Made by a program: the position numbers and the translations under genes. A stretch of DNA of 64,000 bases from a bacterium. GTDB taxonomy: Bacteria > Orphanbacterota > Orphanbacteria > Orphanbacterales > Orphanbacteraceae. Position 1 is the first letter of the stretch. Each line of letters starts with the position of its first letter. This document shows, piece after piece, positions 25,811 through 34,209 of this stretch. The notes under the pieces were generated by a model. The model was given only the letters and a program-made list of their open reading frames with translations, made no database searches and had not been told where the DNA came from. The stretch spans positions 1-64,000 of the forward strand of contig JALGYY010000008.1 of the NCBI GenBank assembly GCA_025782575.1, given 5' to 3'.

Positions 25811-26617
25811 TCAGTCCAGGTCCAGGTCGGTAAGTTCGTCTTCATTGAGCCCGAAAAAGTGGCCCAGTTCATGGTACACCGTGATCGCGATTTCGCGAAT
25901 CAGCTCATCAAAATCTTCGGCCACTCGCTCGACATTGTGATGGAAAATGTGGATCGTATCCGGCTCGACCGGATCGCCATTGGTCCGCTCCGGCAGAGGT
26001 ATTCCACGGTAGAGTCCCAAGATCGCCGGATCGAAGGGAGGGTCTTCTTCGATCAGCAGTTCCTCCGCTGGAACCGGATCGATAATCAGCGCGACGTTCC
26101 CATCCCGGATCGCCGCCTGGAAATCTTCCGGCAACGATATGACCGATTCATTGACCGCCGCTTCGAATGCATCCTCCGACATCCGGAAGGGCTTGGAGAA
26201 CATCTCATCATCTACGAGGTTCGCCTGCGCCGCCAAACGATCTGCCTCCCCAAGGCGCCCTGAACGCTCCGCGAGCCTGCTCATCACATCGAGCGCCTCG
26301 GCTCTCGTTTCATACTTGAGAGATTCTTTTGCGAACCTCCTGGCGCCAAAGAAATCGCAGAGGGAAAAACGAATTCTTGCGATCGCCGCGAGAAGTTCTG
26401 CAGCCTGGGGAGCGATGCGGATCGCCTCTTCATACGACTCATTCGCCTCCCGCACATGGCCGAGCGCCCACTCGGCGTCTCCCCGATAGGCAAACAGCTC
26501 AGCACTGTCCGGGTGTTCCGCGAGCGCCTCGAGAGCGAGCTCATGTGCCTCTTCCTCGCCGCCATCCTCGAGCAGATCTTCGATCGCGTCGATCCAATCG
26601 TCCAGTTCACGTATCAT
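25811..26617 (-). CDS. TPR protein with zincin-like metallopeptidase domain
   Basis: A 268-residue cytoplasmic protein. The first 130 residues hold TPR-like helical pairs (AHELALEALAEHPDSAELF, ANESYEEAIRIAPQAAELL). The C-terminal 125 residues match the zincin-like metallopeptidase family (DUF1025): DTIHIFHHN, then AITVYHELGHFFGLNEDEL, with HExxH followed by a downstream Glu. The small peptidase family is usually a 110-130 residue stand-alone protein, so the TPR front is an addition. ATG at 26617 is chosen rather than the TTG two codons earlier. It lies 27 bases after an S9 peptidase and 14 bases before carA, on the same strand. Confidence 0.82.
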   Translation of the reverse strand: MIRELDDWIDAIEDLLEDGGEEEAHELALEALAEHPDSAELFAYRGDAEWALGHVREANESYEEAIRIAPQAAELLAAIARIRFSLCDFFGARRFAKESLKYETRAEALDVMSRLAERSGRLGEADRLAAQANLVDDEMFSKPFRMSEDAFEAAVNESVISLPEDFQAAIRDGNVALIIDPVPAEELLIEEDPPFDPAILGLYRGIPLPERTNGDPVEPDTIHIFHHNVERVAEDFDELIREIAITVYHELGHFFGLNEDELTDLDLD

Positions 26618-26644
26618 CGTCAATAATTCCCGGGGCCTTTCTCT

Positions 26645-28630
26645 CTACAGATATCTGTCAAACCAGTCGAGTATGCGACTCAGCCGTTCCCGCCGGTTCG
26701 CCGGCTTCCCTCCACGGGACAACCCGTGCGATTCCCCTTCGAACCGGACCATCTCGGTCGTTCGTCCGAGCACTTTGAGGCTTGTAAAGAGTTCTTCCGA
26801 CTGTGCAATCGGACAGCGCAAATCGTTTTCACTATGAATAATGAGAAGAGGGGTCTTGATGTTATCGACATAGTAGTTCGGCGAGAGTTTCAGGTAGTGC
26901 AGCGGTTTTCTCCAGGGGAGCGCGTTCAGTTCGTACTTGTTGTCCCAGCCGTAGTCGCTCGACCCGAACTGGATGGTCCAGTTGCCGAGGGCTCGCTGGG
27001 TCACGGCCGCTTGGAAGCGATTCGTGTGACCCACCACCCACGTGGTCATGAAACCGCCGTACGATCCGCCGAGAATACCGAGCCGTTTCCCGTCGACATA
27101 GCGTTTTCTGGCCATGGAGTTGACCACGGCCATGCAATCGGAATAGTCCAGTTTGCCCCAGTTTCCTTCGATGCAGTTCATGTACTTGAGACCCCGGCCG
27201 CTCGATCCGCGGGGGTTGGAATACGCTACGATGTAACCCTCTGCGGCGAGGAGATGCATCTCATGAAAGAACGTGTAGCCGTACTGGCACATCGGCCCGC
27301 CATGCACTTCGAGCACACATGGATATTTACGATCCTTCCGGAATCCGGGAGGTTTGAGCACCCAGCCTTGAATTTTTGTCTTTCCGTTCCGGAACCAGAT
27401 TTCCTCAGGCTCTGAAAGTGCGAGGCCGTTCATGAGTGTGTCGTTCAGACGGGTCCGTCTCTTTGATTCGCCGTCACCGTTCAGAGTAAGCGAGTAGAGG
27501 TCACCGACGTCCGACATGTGTGCGGCGACCACCGCCGCCTTTCCCGTAGCGGACGAAACGGTCACGCCGTAGGAATTTACATCGCCACCGAACTCGAGCC
27601 GGATATCGCCGCCCCGCGCCGATACGGAGTAGAGCCGGCACGCCCCCTCCTCATCGAGGTAGAAGGCGATCCGCTCGTCTCCTTTCTCATCGTACCGATG
27701 AACCCCGCCACCGAAACCGGGCACTGTGTCGGTTACGACCATATTGAGCGTCCAGTTGTCGATATCAGGGGTGAGCACTTTCTCTCCCCCCCCCGTGGCC
27801 GGAATGCTCTTCACGGGGATGGTATGTCGGATCCACTCGCCAGGTCCGGCGTAGTTTCCGGTGTAGTAAATGGTCTTGCTGTCAGCGGACCAGCAGAGCG
27901 AATCCCGAAGGCCTTGCCGCTTCGTGATCTTCTTTACGGAACGGCCTTTGGGAGTGATGGTGAAAATATCCGAGTGCAACTGATGATTATCGTTGTCATC
28001 CAACTGATTCGAGAGAAATGCGATTCTCTTGCCGTTCGGTGCCCATGCCGCGTTCGTAATATCCCAGGGACCCTTGGTCAGTTGACGAGCCGTGCCTGAG
28101 GGGAAAGAAACGACCCAGAGCTGCCAGCGCGCCTGATAGTAGAAACCCATCCCGTCAAACTTATGATTCAAGCGGGTGATATGCTTATAGCTTGCTTCGG
28201 TCTTTTTCTTTTCCGGGTCTTTCTTGGGCATCAGTCGATGCAGGAACAGAAGACTCTTGCCGTCGGGAGCCCACTGGAGGCCCATGATAGGCCCCCCCTT
28301 CAACCGGCTGACCTGGACAGGCTCGCCTCCCCCCGCGGGCATGCTCCAGATATTCGTTGTATCGTCTTCGCGGTCGGAAAGAAACGCAATGTGCTTGCCG
28401 TTCGGGCTCCAGAGTGGATCGGTATCGTTTACGTGACCACGGGTAAGCGCCTCTGCCCGTCCCCCATCGAATCCCATGCGAAAGAGCCGGTAGTTGTATT
28501 TATTCTTCTTGCCGTTCGAATACTTTACGCTAAATACAATTTGCTCCCCATCAGGCGAAATGCTCGCGGTCTGCGGCACTTTGAATCGGAAGAGATCCTC
28601 AATGGTGAGCTTTTTCCCGCGTCTCGGCAT
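26645..28630 (-). CDS. S9-family prolyl oligopeptidase-type peptidase
   Basis: A 661-residue serine peptidase. The N-terminal half is a TolB-like beta-propeller (repeated blocks such as PLWSPNGKHIAFLSDRED and AAWAPNGKRIAFLSN). The C-terminal alpha/beta-hydrolase domain has LEVHGGP, the nucleophile in GILGGSYGGFMT and the catalytic His in GESHGLSRGG, with Asp in HSENDLRCP. This is the acylaminoacyl-peptidase/dipeptidyl-peptidase layout. No signal peptide is visible, so it is likely cytoplasmic. GAGGAG stands 9 bases before the ATG. It probably recycles peptides. It is upstream of the TPR-zincin gene in the same run. Confidence 0.93.
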   Translation of the reverse strand: MPRRGKKLTIEDLFRFKVPQTASISPDGEQIVFSVKYSNGKKNKYNYRLFRMGFDGGRAEALTRGHVNDTDPLWSPNGKHIAFLSDREDDTTNIWSMPAGGGEPVQVSRLKGGPIMGLQWAPDGKSLLFLHRLMPKKDPEKKKTEASYKHITRLNHKFDGMGFYYQARWQLWVVSFPSGTARQLTKGPWDITNAAWAPNGKRIAFLSNQLDDNDNHQLHSDIFTITPKGRSVKKITKRQGLRDSLCWSADSKTIYYTGNYAGPGEWIRHTIPVKSIPATGGGEKVLTPDIDNWTLNMVVTDTVPGFGGGVHRYDEKGDERIAFYLDEEGACRLYSVSARGGDIRLEFGGDVNSYGVTVSSATGKAAVVAAHMSDVGDLYSLTLNGDGESKRRTRLNDTLMNGLALSEPEEIWFRNGKTKIQGWVLKPPGFRKDRKYPCVLEVHGGPMCQYGYTFFHEMHLLAAEGYIVAYSNPRGSSGRGLKYMNCIEGNWGKLDYSDCMAVVNSMARKRYVDGKRLGILGGSYGGFMTTWVVGHTNRFQAAVTQRALGNWTIQFGSSDYGWDNKYELNALPWRKPLHYLKLSPNYYVDNIKTPLLIIHSENDLRCPIAQSEELFTSLKVLGRTTEMVRFEGESHGLSRGGKPANRRERLSRILDWFDRYL

Positions 28631-28744
28631 GGATCGAACTCCTCGTGGACAGGGTCGCTGCTTTTACTGAATTCTCCTGGCCCGTTCAGGGTAGCCGATA
28701 GGCCGTGGGAAGGGAAGGGGGCGCAATTCCGGACCCGGGCCCGG

Positions 28745-30112
28745 CTAGCGAGTGGCTTTGCTGACCACTATGATCGCCGTGCAGGAGATGAGGACTGCAG
28801 GGATCACGGCGCCGATTCCGGTGGCCGCTTCCAGACCGCCGAGTTTCCAGATAAGAGCGACAACGACTCCCGAAATCATTCCGGAAAGGGCGCCTGACGG
28901 CGTGGCCCCCTTCCAGAGAAGAGCGGCCAGCAGGGCCGGCGTGATTCCTACTCCGTAAATCGTGTACGCGAACAGGGCGACCCGGAAAAAGGCGGTCGAT
29001 TGAAAAGCAAGGAAGAGGGCGATCAGCCCGAGCGCGACCACGACAAGCCGGCCGGCTTTCACCAGCTCGGCATCTGTCGCTCCGGGCTTCATGAATCGGT
29101 GGTAGACATCCCTGACAAGAGCGGTCGACGGGGCGAGCAGATAGGAATCGGCCGTCGAAATTACGACAGCCAGAATGGCGGCGATCAGCATGGCGCCCAG
29201 GAATGGGGGGAGCAACGTGAATGCCGTCTCGACGATGACATGGGCAGGGTTATCAAGAGCCGGCAGGTAGGTGCGGCCGATGAGAGCGAGCCCGACGATC
29301 ATGCTTTCCAATACGATGACTCCCACGAACAGATAGAGAGTCGCCCGCCTCGCTTCATCGGCGCGCCGGGCGCTGAAGAATCGCTGGTACATGTTGGCGT
29401 CACCCAGAAGAAGCAGAAACGGCGGCAACAGGATTCCGATGAGATCGAGTTTGGAATAGGCATTGGTAGTCACCAGCAGATCGGGCGGGAGCTTGCCGAT
29501 GGTCTCGGCAAATCCTCCTCCCTGCCGGGAGAGGAGCAAAAGCGCCCCCCCGATGCCGACCATCATAATAATGCCGTTCGCCACATCCGTATAGGCGACC
29601 GAATACATTCCCGCGAGCGCCGTGTAGAGGATCACAAAAAGGGCCACGGCGATCACCGCGAAAGCGCCCCCCCCATCGCCGGGAAGCATGCGGTCGAGCA
29701 CCGCCGCACCCGCCCTGTACTGATAGGAGACGATGATCAGGTAGGCGAGAAGCAGGGTGACCGTGCCGATCACCCGCGCAGCCGGCCCGAATCGCTTCTC
29801 CAGAATATCCTGGATCGTAAACGCGTCCGATCGCCTCGCCCGGGCAGCAATAAAGTAAAGCGCCATCACCCCCGCCGCTCCCCCGATTGGAAGAACGAAC
29901 GCCGCCAGGCCGATCCGATACGTCTCTTCCGCGTTTCCGAAAATGCTCCCGGTACCGATCCAGGTCGCCAGAAGTGTACCGAAAAGAACCATCGGGCCGA
30001 GTGACCGGCCGGCCAGGGAGAAGTCCTCCTGGCTCTTGATCTTGCGGGCCTTCCAGGCGCCGACGCCGATCAGCGCGCCCAGATAGATGAATACGACCGC
30101 CGGATACAACAT
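28745..30112 (-). CDS. sodium:solute symporter family transporter
   Basis: A 455-residue membrane protein with about twelve to thirteen helices. GRSLGPMVLFGTLLATWIGTG matches the SSS-family TM1-TM2 segment that helps form the Na+ site, and GMYSVAYTDVANGIIM is the conserved TM5-TM6 signature. AILAVVISTADSYLLAPST matches the TM8 Na+-site segment with its Ser-Thr pair. Substrates of this family range over sugars, amino acids, nucleosides and organic acids. The substrate here cannot be assigned. It is the first gene of the minus-strand run and lies 114 bases ahead of the S9 peptidase. Confidence 0.9.
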   Translation of the reverse strand: MLYPAVVFIYLGALIGVGAWKARKIKSQEDFSLAGRSLGPMVLFGTLLATWIGTGSIFGNAEETYRIGLAAFVLPIGGAAGVMALYFIAARARRSDAFTIQDILEKRFGPAARVIGTVTLLLAYLIIVSYQYRAGAAVLDRMLPGDGGGAFAVIAVALFVILYTALAGMYSVAYTDVANGIIMMVGIGGALLLLSRQGGGFAETIGKLPPDLLVTTNAYSKLDLIGILLPPFLLLLGDANMYQRFFSARRADEARRATLYLFVGVIVLESMIVGLALIGRTYLPALDNPAHVIVETAFTLLPPFLGAMLIAAILAVVISTADSYLLAPSTALVRDVYHRFMKPGATDAELVKAGRLVVVALGLIALFLAFQSTAFFRVALFAYTIYGVGITPALLAALLWKGATPSGALSGMISGVVVALIWKLGGLEAATGIGAVIPAVLISCTAIIVVSKATR

Positions 30113-30175
30113 GAGCCCAAACTAGCAGATGAAAGGGGGAATTCCCCCCTAAATGCTACCTAGAGATGCGGTCCT

Positions 30176-30290
30176 GGCTGAGCCAGGTGGGGGGGGGTGT
30201 CCTCTGGGGAGAATTGACGAGACGAGGGGCGACGGTCAGAAGCCCCGGAGCCGTCTCCTCCAGAGGACACCCCCACCACCTGGCCCAGCC
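30176..30290. repeat. long imperfect inverted repeat (MITE/REP-like)
   Basis: Arms of about 36 bases (30176-30212 and 30255-30290) share GGCTG.GCCAGGTGG, a G-run, TGTCCTCTGG and GAGA in inverted orientation, with about 42 bases between. Only a few mismatches occur, mostly in the G-run length. The element fits a non-autonomous palindromic repeat or a very stable RNA hairpin between divergent genes. Confidence 0.65.
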
Positions 30291-30332
30291 CGACTCGTGT
30301 CCGATACCCTCCCAATATTCGCTCCCTGACGA

Positions 30333-30361
30333 TTGAGTGGATCTAATTCATCTGCTATCGT
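30333..30361 (+). promoter_or_regulatory. candidate promoter for the cyclophilin gene
   Basis: TTGAGT and TATCGT are spaced by 17 bases, 61 bases before the chosen ATG. This is a fair match to the housekeeping promoter. Confidence 0.4.
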
Positions 30362-30422
30362 GTTCCATCTACGAAGAGCCGATTAGCGGAATAACGGCTG
30401 ACTACCCAAGGAGATGAAGCTG

Positions 30423-31037
30423 ATGAATCGATTGTTTATGGCGGCTGTAACCGCGGCGCTGCTGACAGGCGGAATCGCCAACGCCCAGACGCCGGCCAAC
30501 GTGGAGAAACAAGTGGCGAATGAAGAGGCGAGAAAACCGAATGAACGCATCCTGATCGAAACCTCGATGGGGAACATCACCGTCGATCTGTTTGTGAACG
30601 AAGCGCCTGTCAGTGTTGCCAACTTTCTCTCCTACGTGGATGATGAATTCTACGATGGCACGATCTTTCATCGCGTGATCGACGGCTTCATGATCCAGGG
30701 GGGCGGTTTTACCGAAGACCTGAAGCGCAAGAAGACCGGTGATCCGATTCAGAACGAAGCGAACAACGGTTTAAGTAACAAGCGGGGCACGCTTGCCATG
30801 GCGCGGATGAACCCGCCCCATACCGCTACTTCGCAGTTCTTCATCAACGTGATCGATAACGCCTTTCTCGACTACTTCAACGAAGACAAATACGGGTATT
30901 GCGTTTTCGGTGAAGTGACCGACGGTATGGATGTAGTCGACAAGATGAAGCTGGTGAAGACAGGACGCAAAGGGCCGCTTCCATCGGACGTGCCGCTTGA
31001 AACGGTCACCATTATCAAGGTGAGCCGTCTCGACTGA
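30423..31037 (+). CDS. secreted cyclophilin-type peptidyl-prolyl isomerase
   Basis: A 204-residue protein with a signal peptide ([21 protein letters not shown], cleaved before QTP) and a complete bacterial cyclophilin domain: [42 protein letters not shown] (catalytic Arg and Phe region), [19 protein letters not shown] and [14 protein letters not shown]. It catalyses proline cis-trans isomerisation during protein folding in the periplasm. The start at 30423 is used because AAGGAG ends 9 bases before it, whereas the in-frame ATG at 30414 abuts that site. A strong terminator follows the gene. Confidence 0.93.
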   Translation: MNRLFMAAVTAALLTGGIANAQTPANVEKQVANEEARKPNERILIETSMGNITVDLFVNEAPVSVANFLSYVDDEFYDGTIFHRVIDGFMIQGGGFTEDLKRKKTGDPIQNEANNGLSNKRGTLAMARMNPPHTATSQFFINVIDNAFLDYFNEDKYGYCVFGEVTDGMDVVDKMKLVKTGRKGPLPSDVPLETVTIIKVSRLD

Positions 31038-31061
31038 GTACATAACAGACTGATATCAAGT

Positions 31062-31100
31062 AAAAGCCCCGCCCGATCGACTCGGTGCGGGGCTTTTTTC
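31062..31100 (+). terminator. Rho-independent terminator
   Basis: AAAGCCCCGC (from 31063) and GCGGGGCTTTTTT form a perfect GC stem with a loop of about 14 bases, followed by a T-run at 31094-31099. It ends cyclophilin transcription. The matching A-run upstream could let it also serve the convergent yceI gene. Confidence 0.9.
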
Positions 31101-31143
31101 TTATGCTCCCAAACAAAGACGCCGCGAGGCTGCCGGGAGCCCG

Positions 31144-31731
31144 TTACTTGTCCAGTACCAGCTCCAGATTCAGCCTGATATCAATATCATTCCCGACCAT
31201 CGGCGGATGGTATTTCATCTCAGCCCAGCCAACACCAAAGTCTTCCCGCTTGATGGTGACTTTGCCCTCGAAGCCGGCGCGCCGTCCGCCCCAGGGATCA
31301 TCCGCCGCACCGAAGAATTCGAACGGGATCGCGACCGCATTCTCCTTGCCATAAATCGAGAGAACACCATGCAGAACCATGCCTTCTTCGGTTTCCTCGA
31401 TGCTTGTGCTCTTGAACGTCATGGTCGGCATCTTTTCCGCGTCAAAGAAGTCGGTGCTCAGAAGGTGCTCATCCCGCTTCTCATCCTGGGTGTCGATGCT
31501 TGCCACCTGGATAGTGATGTCGACCGAGCCCGTGGAAAGGTCCTTTTCGTCGAATTCAATCGTGCCGTTAAAATCCTTGAACTCCCCGCGCACCTTGGAA
31601 ATTCCCAGGTGGCGAATCATGAAGCCGATCGAAGAATGACTACCATCGATCGACCAACTGGCCGCCGGCACCGACGCCGGCAACATGATCGCCAGTGCGA
31701 GTGCGATTACAAGAAATCTGGTCCCTTTCAT
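31144..31731 (-). CDS. YceI-family periplasmic lipocalin-like protein
   Basis: A 195-residue secreted protein. The signal peptide MKGTRFLVIALALAIMLPASVPA is followed by the YceI domain: WSIDGSHSSIGFMIRHLGISKVRGEF, STGSVDITIQVASIDTQDEKRDEHL, FFDAEKMPTMTFKST and VTIKREDFGVGW. Family members bind isoprenoid or amphiphilic ligands in a lipocalin-like barrel. AAGGAGAAGG directly before the ATG at 31731 fixes the start. It begins 29 bases after the MarR gene stop, so the pair is a regulator-effector operon. Confidence 0.93.
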   Translation of the reverse strand: MKGTRFLVIALALAIMLPASVPAASWSIDGSHSSIGFMIRHLGISKVRGEFKDFNGTIEFDEKDLSTGSVDITIQVASIDTQDEKRDEHLLSTDFFDAEKMPTMTFKSTSIEETEEGMVLHGVLSIYGKENAVAIPFEFFGAADDPWGGRRAGFEGKVTIKREDFGVGWAEMKYHPPMVGNDIDIRLNLELVLDK

Positions 31732-31760
31732 TCCTTCTCCTTTTCGATGAGATGCGCCCG

Positions 31761-32246
31761 TCATGAGAGCGCCGGTTCAACAGTTTCGCAAAGCTGCCCG
31801 AGCAGCCCGATCAATCTCTTCGTATCTTTGGTGTCCAGACCGGCCATGACCTTACGGGAAAACTGTTCCACCGGCCGGTCGAGCCGCTCCAGAAGAGCGA
31901 GTCCCGGTTCACTTATACGGAGAACAATCACCCGCCTGTCTGACTCCGACTTCTCACGGGAAAGGAGCCCCCGCTTCTCCAGCTTGTCCACGAGACGGGT
32001 AATATTCGGCGCTCTCGCGATCATCCGTGTGACCACCTGATACGTCCGAAGTCCCTCTTTCCCTGCACCCCGAAGAATGCGCAGGATATTGTACTGCTCC
32101 GGCGAGAGCCCTTCCCCCTGAAACGGACTCGACCTCGCCGACCTTACACGATCGGCCGTGTAGAACAGAGCGACGAGAGCCTCCGTCTCTTCCGACCTGA
32201 ACGGCTTCGTCTGCCTGATTTTTCTCTGAAATCCACTCTCACTCAT
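31761..32246 (-). CDS. MarR-family transcriptional regulator
   Basis: A 161-residue winged-helix repressor. LSPEQYNILRILRGAGKEGLRTYQV gives the first helices, ARAPNITRLVDKLEKRGLL the DNA-recognition helix, and SDRRVIVLRISEPG the wing. MarR proteins usually repress their own operon and are released by small ligands. It heads the operon with yceI. A perfect 16-base palindrome lies 26 bases upstream of its start and probably is its operator. TATATT sits only 10 bases before the ATG, so the mRNA may be almost leaderless. Confidence 0.93.
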   Translation of the reverse strand: MSESGFQRKIRQTKPFRSEETEALVALFYTADRVRSARSSPFQGEGLSPEQYNILRILRGAGKEGLRTYQVVTRMIARAPNITRLVDKLEKRGLLSREKSESDRRVIVLRISEPGLALLERLDRPVEQFSRKVMAGLDTKDTKRLIGLLGQLCETVEPALS

Positions 32247-32272
32247 GATCTTGAGTAATATAGTTCCATTTT

Positions 32273-32288
32273 ATCTTCCATGGAAGAT
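32273..32288. promoter_or_regulatory. probable MarR operator palindrome
   Basis: ATCTTCCATGGAAGAT is a perfect 16-base palindrome ahead of the MarR-YceI operon. Read on the minus strand, it overlaps the -35 position implied by TATATT (17-base spacing to TTCCAT), the place where a MarR dimer would block RNA polymerase. Confidence 0.65.
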
Positions 32289-32470
32289 TTATTTTCCTGA
32301 TTTTCCACCCCGCGTTTCCCGGGGTCGGCCGGTGAGACGTATGCGCTCACCTGGTCCCCTTCACCTCTCATCGCTAGCCCGTCACCCTCGCAGCAATCTG
32401 AGGCCGGCTCCGGAACTCTGCCCCCGAGCCCCAGAAAACGGAATCAGGGCTAATAGTTGACCGGCGAGTC

Positions 32471-32487
32471 ACTCTCAATTCGAGAGT
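32471..32487. repeat. 17-base palindromic motif, copy 2
   Basis: ACTCTCAATTCGAGAGT, identical to 16486-16502. It lies 440 bases before the glutamate dehydrogenase start. Confidence 0.55.
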
Positions 32488-32798
32488 CAGGTTTACATAA
32501 TCCAGGCGGGGAGAGAACGGAACCATGGCCGCTACAGGAGGCCGGCATACAGGCACGAGGCCAGCCAGAATTCAAAGGCAGGCACGCCCATCGGCCTGAC
32601 CGGCCACGCCGCATAGGACAACTTCGTTACGAAGGATCGACCTCGGAAAGGAATTCTGAGAGGCAAGGGTATCTTGACTTTGAATCACAAAGAGTTCCGT
32701 CCCCCCAATCGATTGATATTCATGGGGTAAAGCGAGAAACGGAATCTAGCACTCCCGGTCCCCCGATCAAGGAAAGAGACACCCACCCCCTCCCTTCC

Positions 32799-32828
32799 TT
32801 GACTTTTGCCGTTCCAGGACGACAGTAT
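32799..32828 (+). promoter_or_regulatory. candidate promoter for glutamate dehydrogenase
   Basis: TTGACT and CAGTAT are spaced by 18 bases. A transcript from here would have a leader of about 75 bases that starts with a GC-rich hairpin (GGCGGG...CCCGCC, 32829-32848). Confidence 0.35.
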
Positions 32829-32910
32829 GGCGGGGACTCGAACCCGCCCGGGTTGTGATATCCGCCCCGTGAAAACTCTTAGATCGCACTCAGGTGCGGA
32901 GGCCTCGACC

Positions 32911-34164
32911 ATGACAACCACTGAATACAATCCGTTTACGGTTGCCCAGGAACAGTTCGATGAAGCGGCCGAAATGCTCGGCCTGGACGAGGCTACGCGA
33001 GAACTCCTCCGCTGGCCCATGCGCGAGTTTGTCGTTTCTCTGCCCGTCCGTATGGACGACGGCTCGTTCAAAGTGTTTCGCGGCTACCGTGTGCAATACA
33101 ACAACAGCCGGGGGCCGACTAAAGGGGGGCTCCGCTGGCATCCCGACGAAACGATCGATACAGTTCGCGCGCTCGCCGCGTGGATGACCTGGAAGACGGC
33201 GGTAGTAGATATTCCTCTCGGAGGCGCCAAGGGGGGGGTCACATGTAACCCCAAAGAGCTCTCCCGAGGGGAGCAGGAGCGCCTCGCACGCGGATATATC
33301 CGACAGGTAGGCGCGATCCTCGGTGTCACCCGTGATGTGCCGGCGCCTGATGTCTATACGACGCCGCAGATCATGGCCTGGATGATGGATGAGTTCGAAA
33401 CGATCGAGAAAGAGGCGCACCCCGGAGTCATTACGGGCAAACCGATTCCGCTCGGTGGATCACAGGGTCGCGGTGACGCGACCGCCCGGGGAGGCATGTA
33501 TGTGACCCGCGAAGCGGCCAAAAGGCTGGAGATCGACCTGAATGGCGGCACGGCTGCTGTCCAGGGTTTCGGGAACGCCGGACAGTTCGGCGCTACCCTC
33601 GCTGAAGAGCTTCTCGGCCTCAAAGTGATCGCCGCGTCCGATTCCCGCGGCGGCGTGCAGAACCCGGACGGCATGGACGCCAAGGCATTGGTGGAGCACA
33701 AACTGACCACTGGACGGGTCGAAGGGTTTCCCGGATCGAAGCCGATCACCAATGAGGAACTGCTCGAACTCGATTGTACCGTGCTCTTTCCGGCAGCACT
33801 CGAAAACGCAATCACGGCGCAGAACGCCCCGAACATCAAAGCCCGAATCATCTGCGAGCTCGCGAACGGACCGACCACACCGAAAGCGGACAAGCTTCTG
33901 CATGAGCAGGGGAATTTCGTAATTCCCGATTTTCTCGCCAATGCGGGGGGCGTCACTGTTTCCTATTTTGAGCAGGTCCAGAACACTTACAACTACTACT
34001 GGCCGGTGGAGCAGGTCCACGAGCGTTTAGACGAGAAGATGACGAAGGCGTTCCACGACGTGTACGATATGTACGTGCGTGAGAAGGTCCATCCACGGCT
34101 CGCCGCTTACATTGTGGCCGTCTCACGTGTAGTCGAGGCGGTCAAGCTACGCGGCTGGGTCTGA
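32911..34164 (+). CDS. Glu/Leu/Phe/Val dehydrogenase (glutamate dehydrogenase)
   Basis: A 417-residue enzyme of the length typical for hexameric bacterial glutamate dehydrogenases. It interconverts glutamate and 2-oxoglutarate plus ammonia. [24 protein letters not shown] is the conserved substrate region, PLGGAKGGV holds the catalytic Lys segment, [10 protein letters not shown] follows, and [12 protein letters not shown] is the nucleotide-binding loop. [16 protein letters not shown] closes the family signature. ATG at 32911 is preceded by CGGAGG. The cofactor (NAD or NADP) is not assigned. The PEP/pyruvate-binding gene follows by 45 bases on the same strand. Confidence 0.95.
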   Translation: MTTTEYNPFTVAQEQFDEAAEMLGLDEATRELLRWPMREFVVSLPVRMDDGSFKVFRGYRVQYNNSRGPTKGGLRWHPDETIDTVRALAAWMTWKTAVVDIPLGGAKGGVTCNPKELSRGEQERLARGYIRQVGAILGVTRDVPAPDVYTTPQIMAWMMDEFETIEKEAHPGVITGKPIPLGGSQGRGDATARGGMYVTREAAKRLEIDLNGGTAAVQGFGNAGQFGATLAEELLGLKVIAASDSRGGVQNPDGMDAKALVEHKLTTGRVEGFPGSKPITNEELLELDCTVLFPAALENAITAQNAPNIKARIICELANGPTTPKADKLLHEQGNFVIPDFLANAGGVTVSYFEQVQNTYNYYWPVEQVHERLDEKMTKAFHDVYDMYVREKVHPRLAAYIVAVSRVVEAVKLRGWV

Positions 34165-34209
34165 TCCCGTCCCGGCAGCCCGCTGTCAAACGCTGAGGCC
34201 CGGCAATAA

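Larger units (their letters stand above)
30113..30422. other. intergenic region with large inverted repeat and a promoter
   Basis: No gene is seen. It holds a long imperfect inverted repeat (30176-30290) and a promoter-like pair ahead of the cyclophilin gene. Confidence 0.6.
32247..32910. other. intergenic region upstream of glutamate dehydrogenase
   Basis: No gene is seen in 664 bases. From left to right it holds the MarR operator palindrome, the second copy of the 17-base palindrome (32471-32487), an unrecognised stretch, a promoter-like pair at 32799-32828 and a hairpin at 32829-32848. Confidence 0.55.

Noticed and set aside
32827-32848. tRNA T-arm-like sequence on the minus strand (GCGGGTTCGAGTCCCCGCC)
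   Set aside because: The loop would be 8 bases instead of 7, no acceptor or anticodon arm can be built from the flanking bases, and on the plus strand it is a plain GC hairpin in the glutamate dehydrogenase leader.
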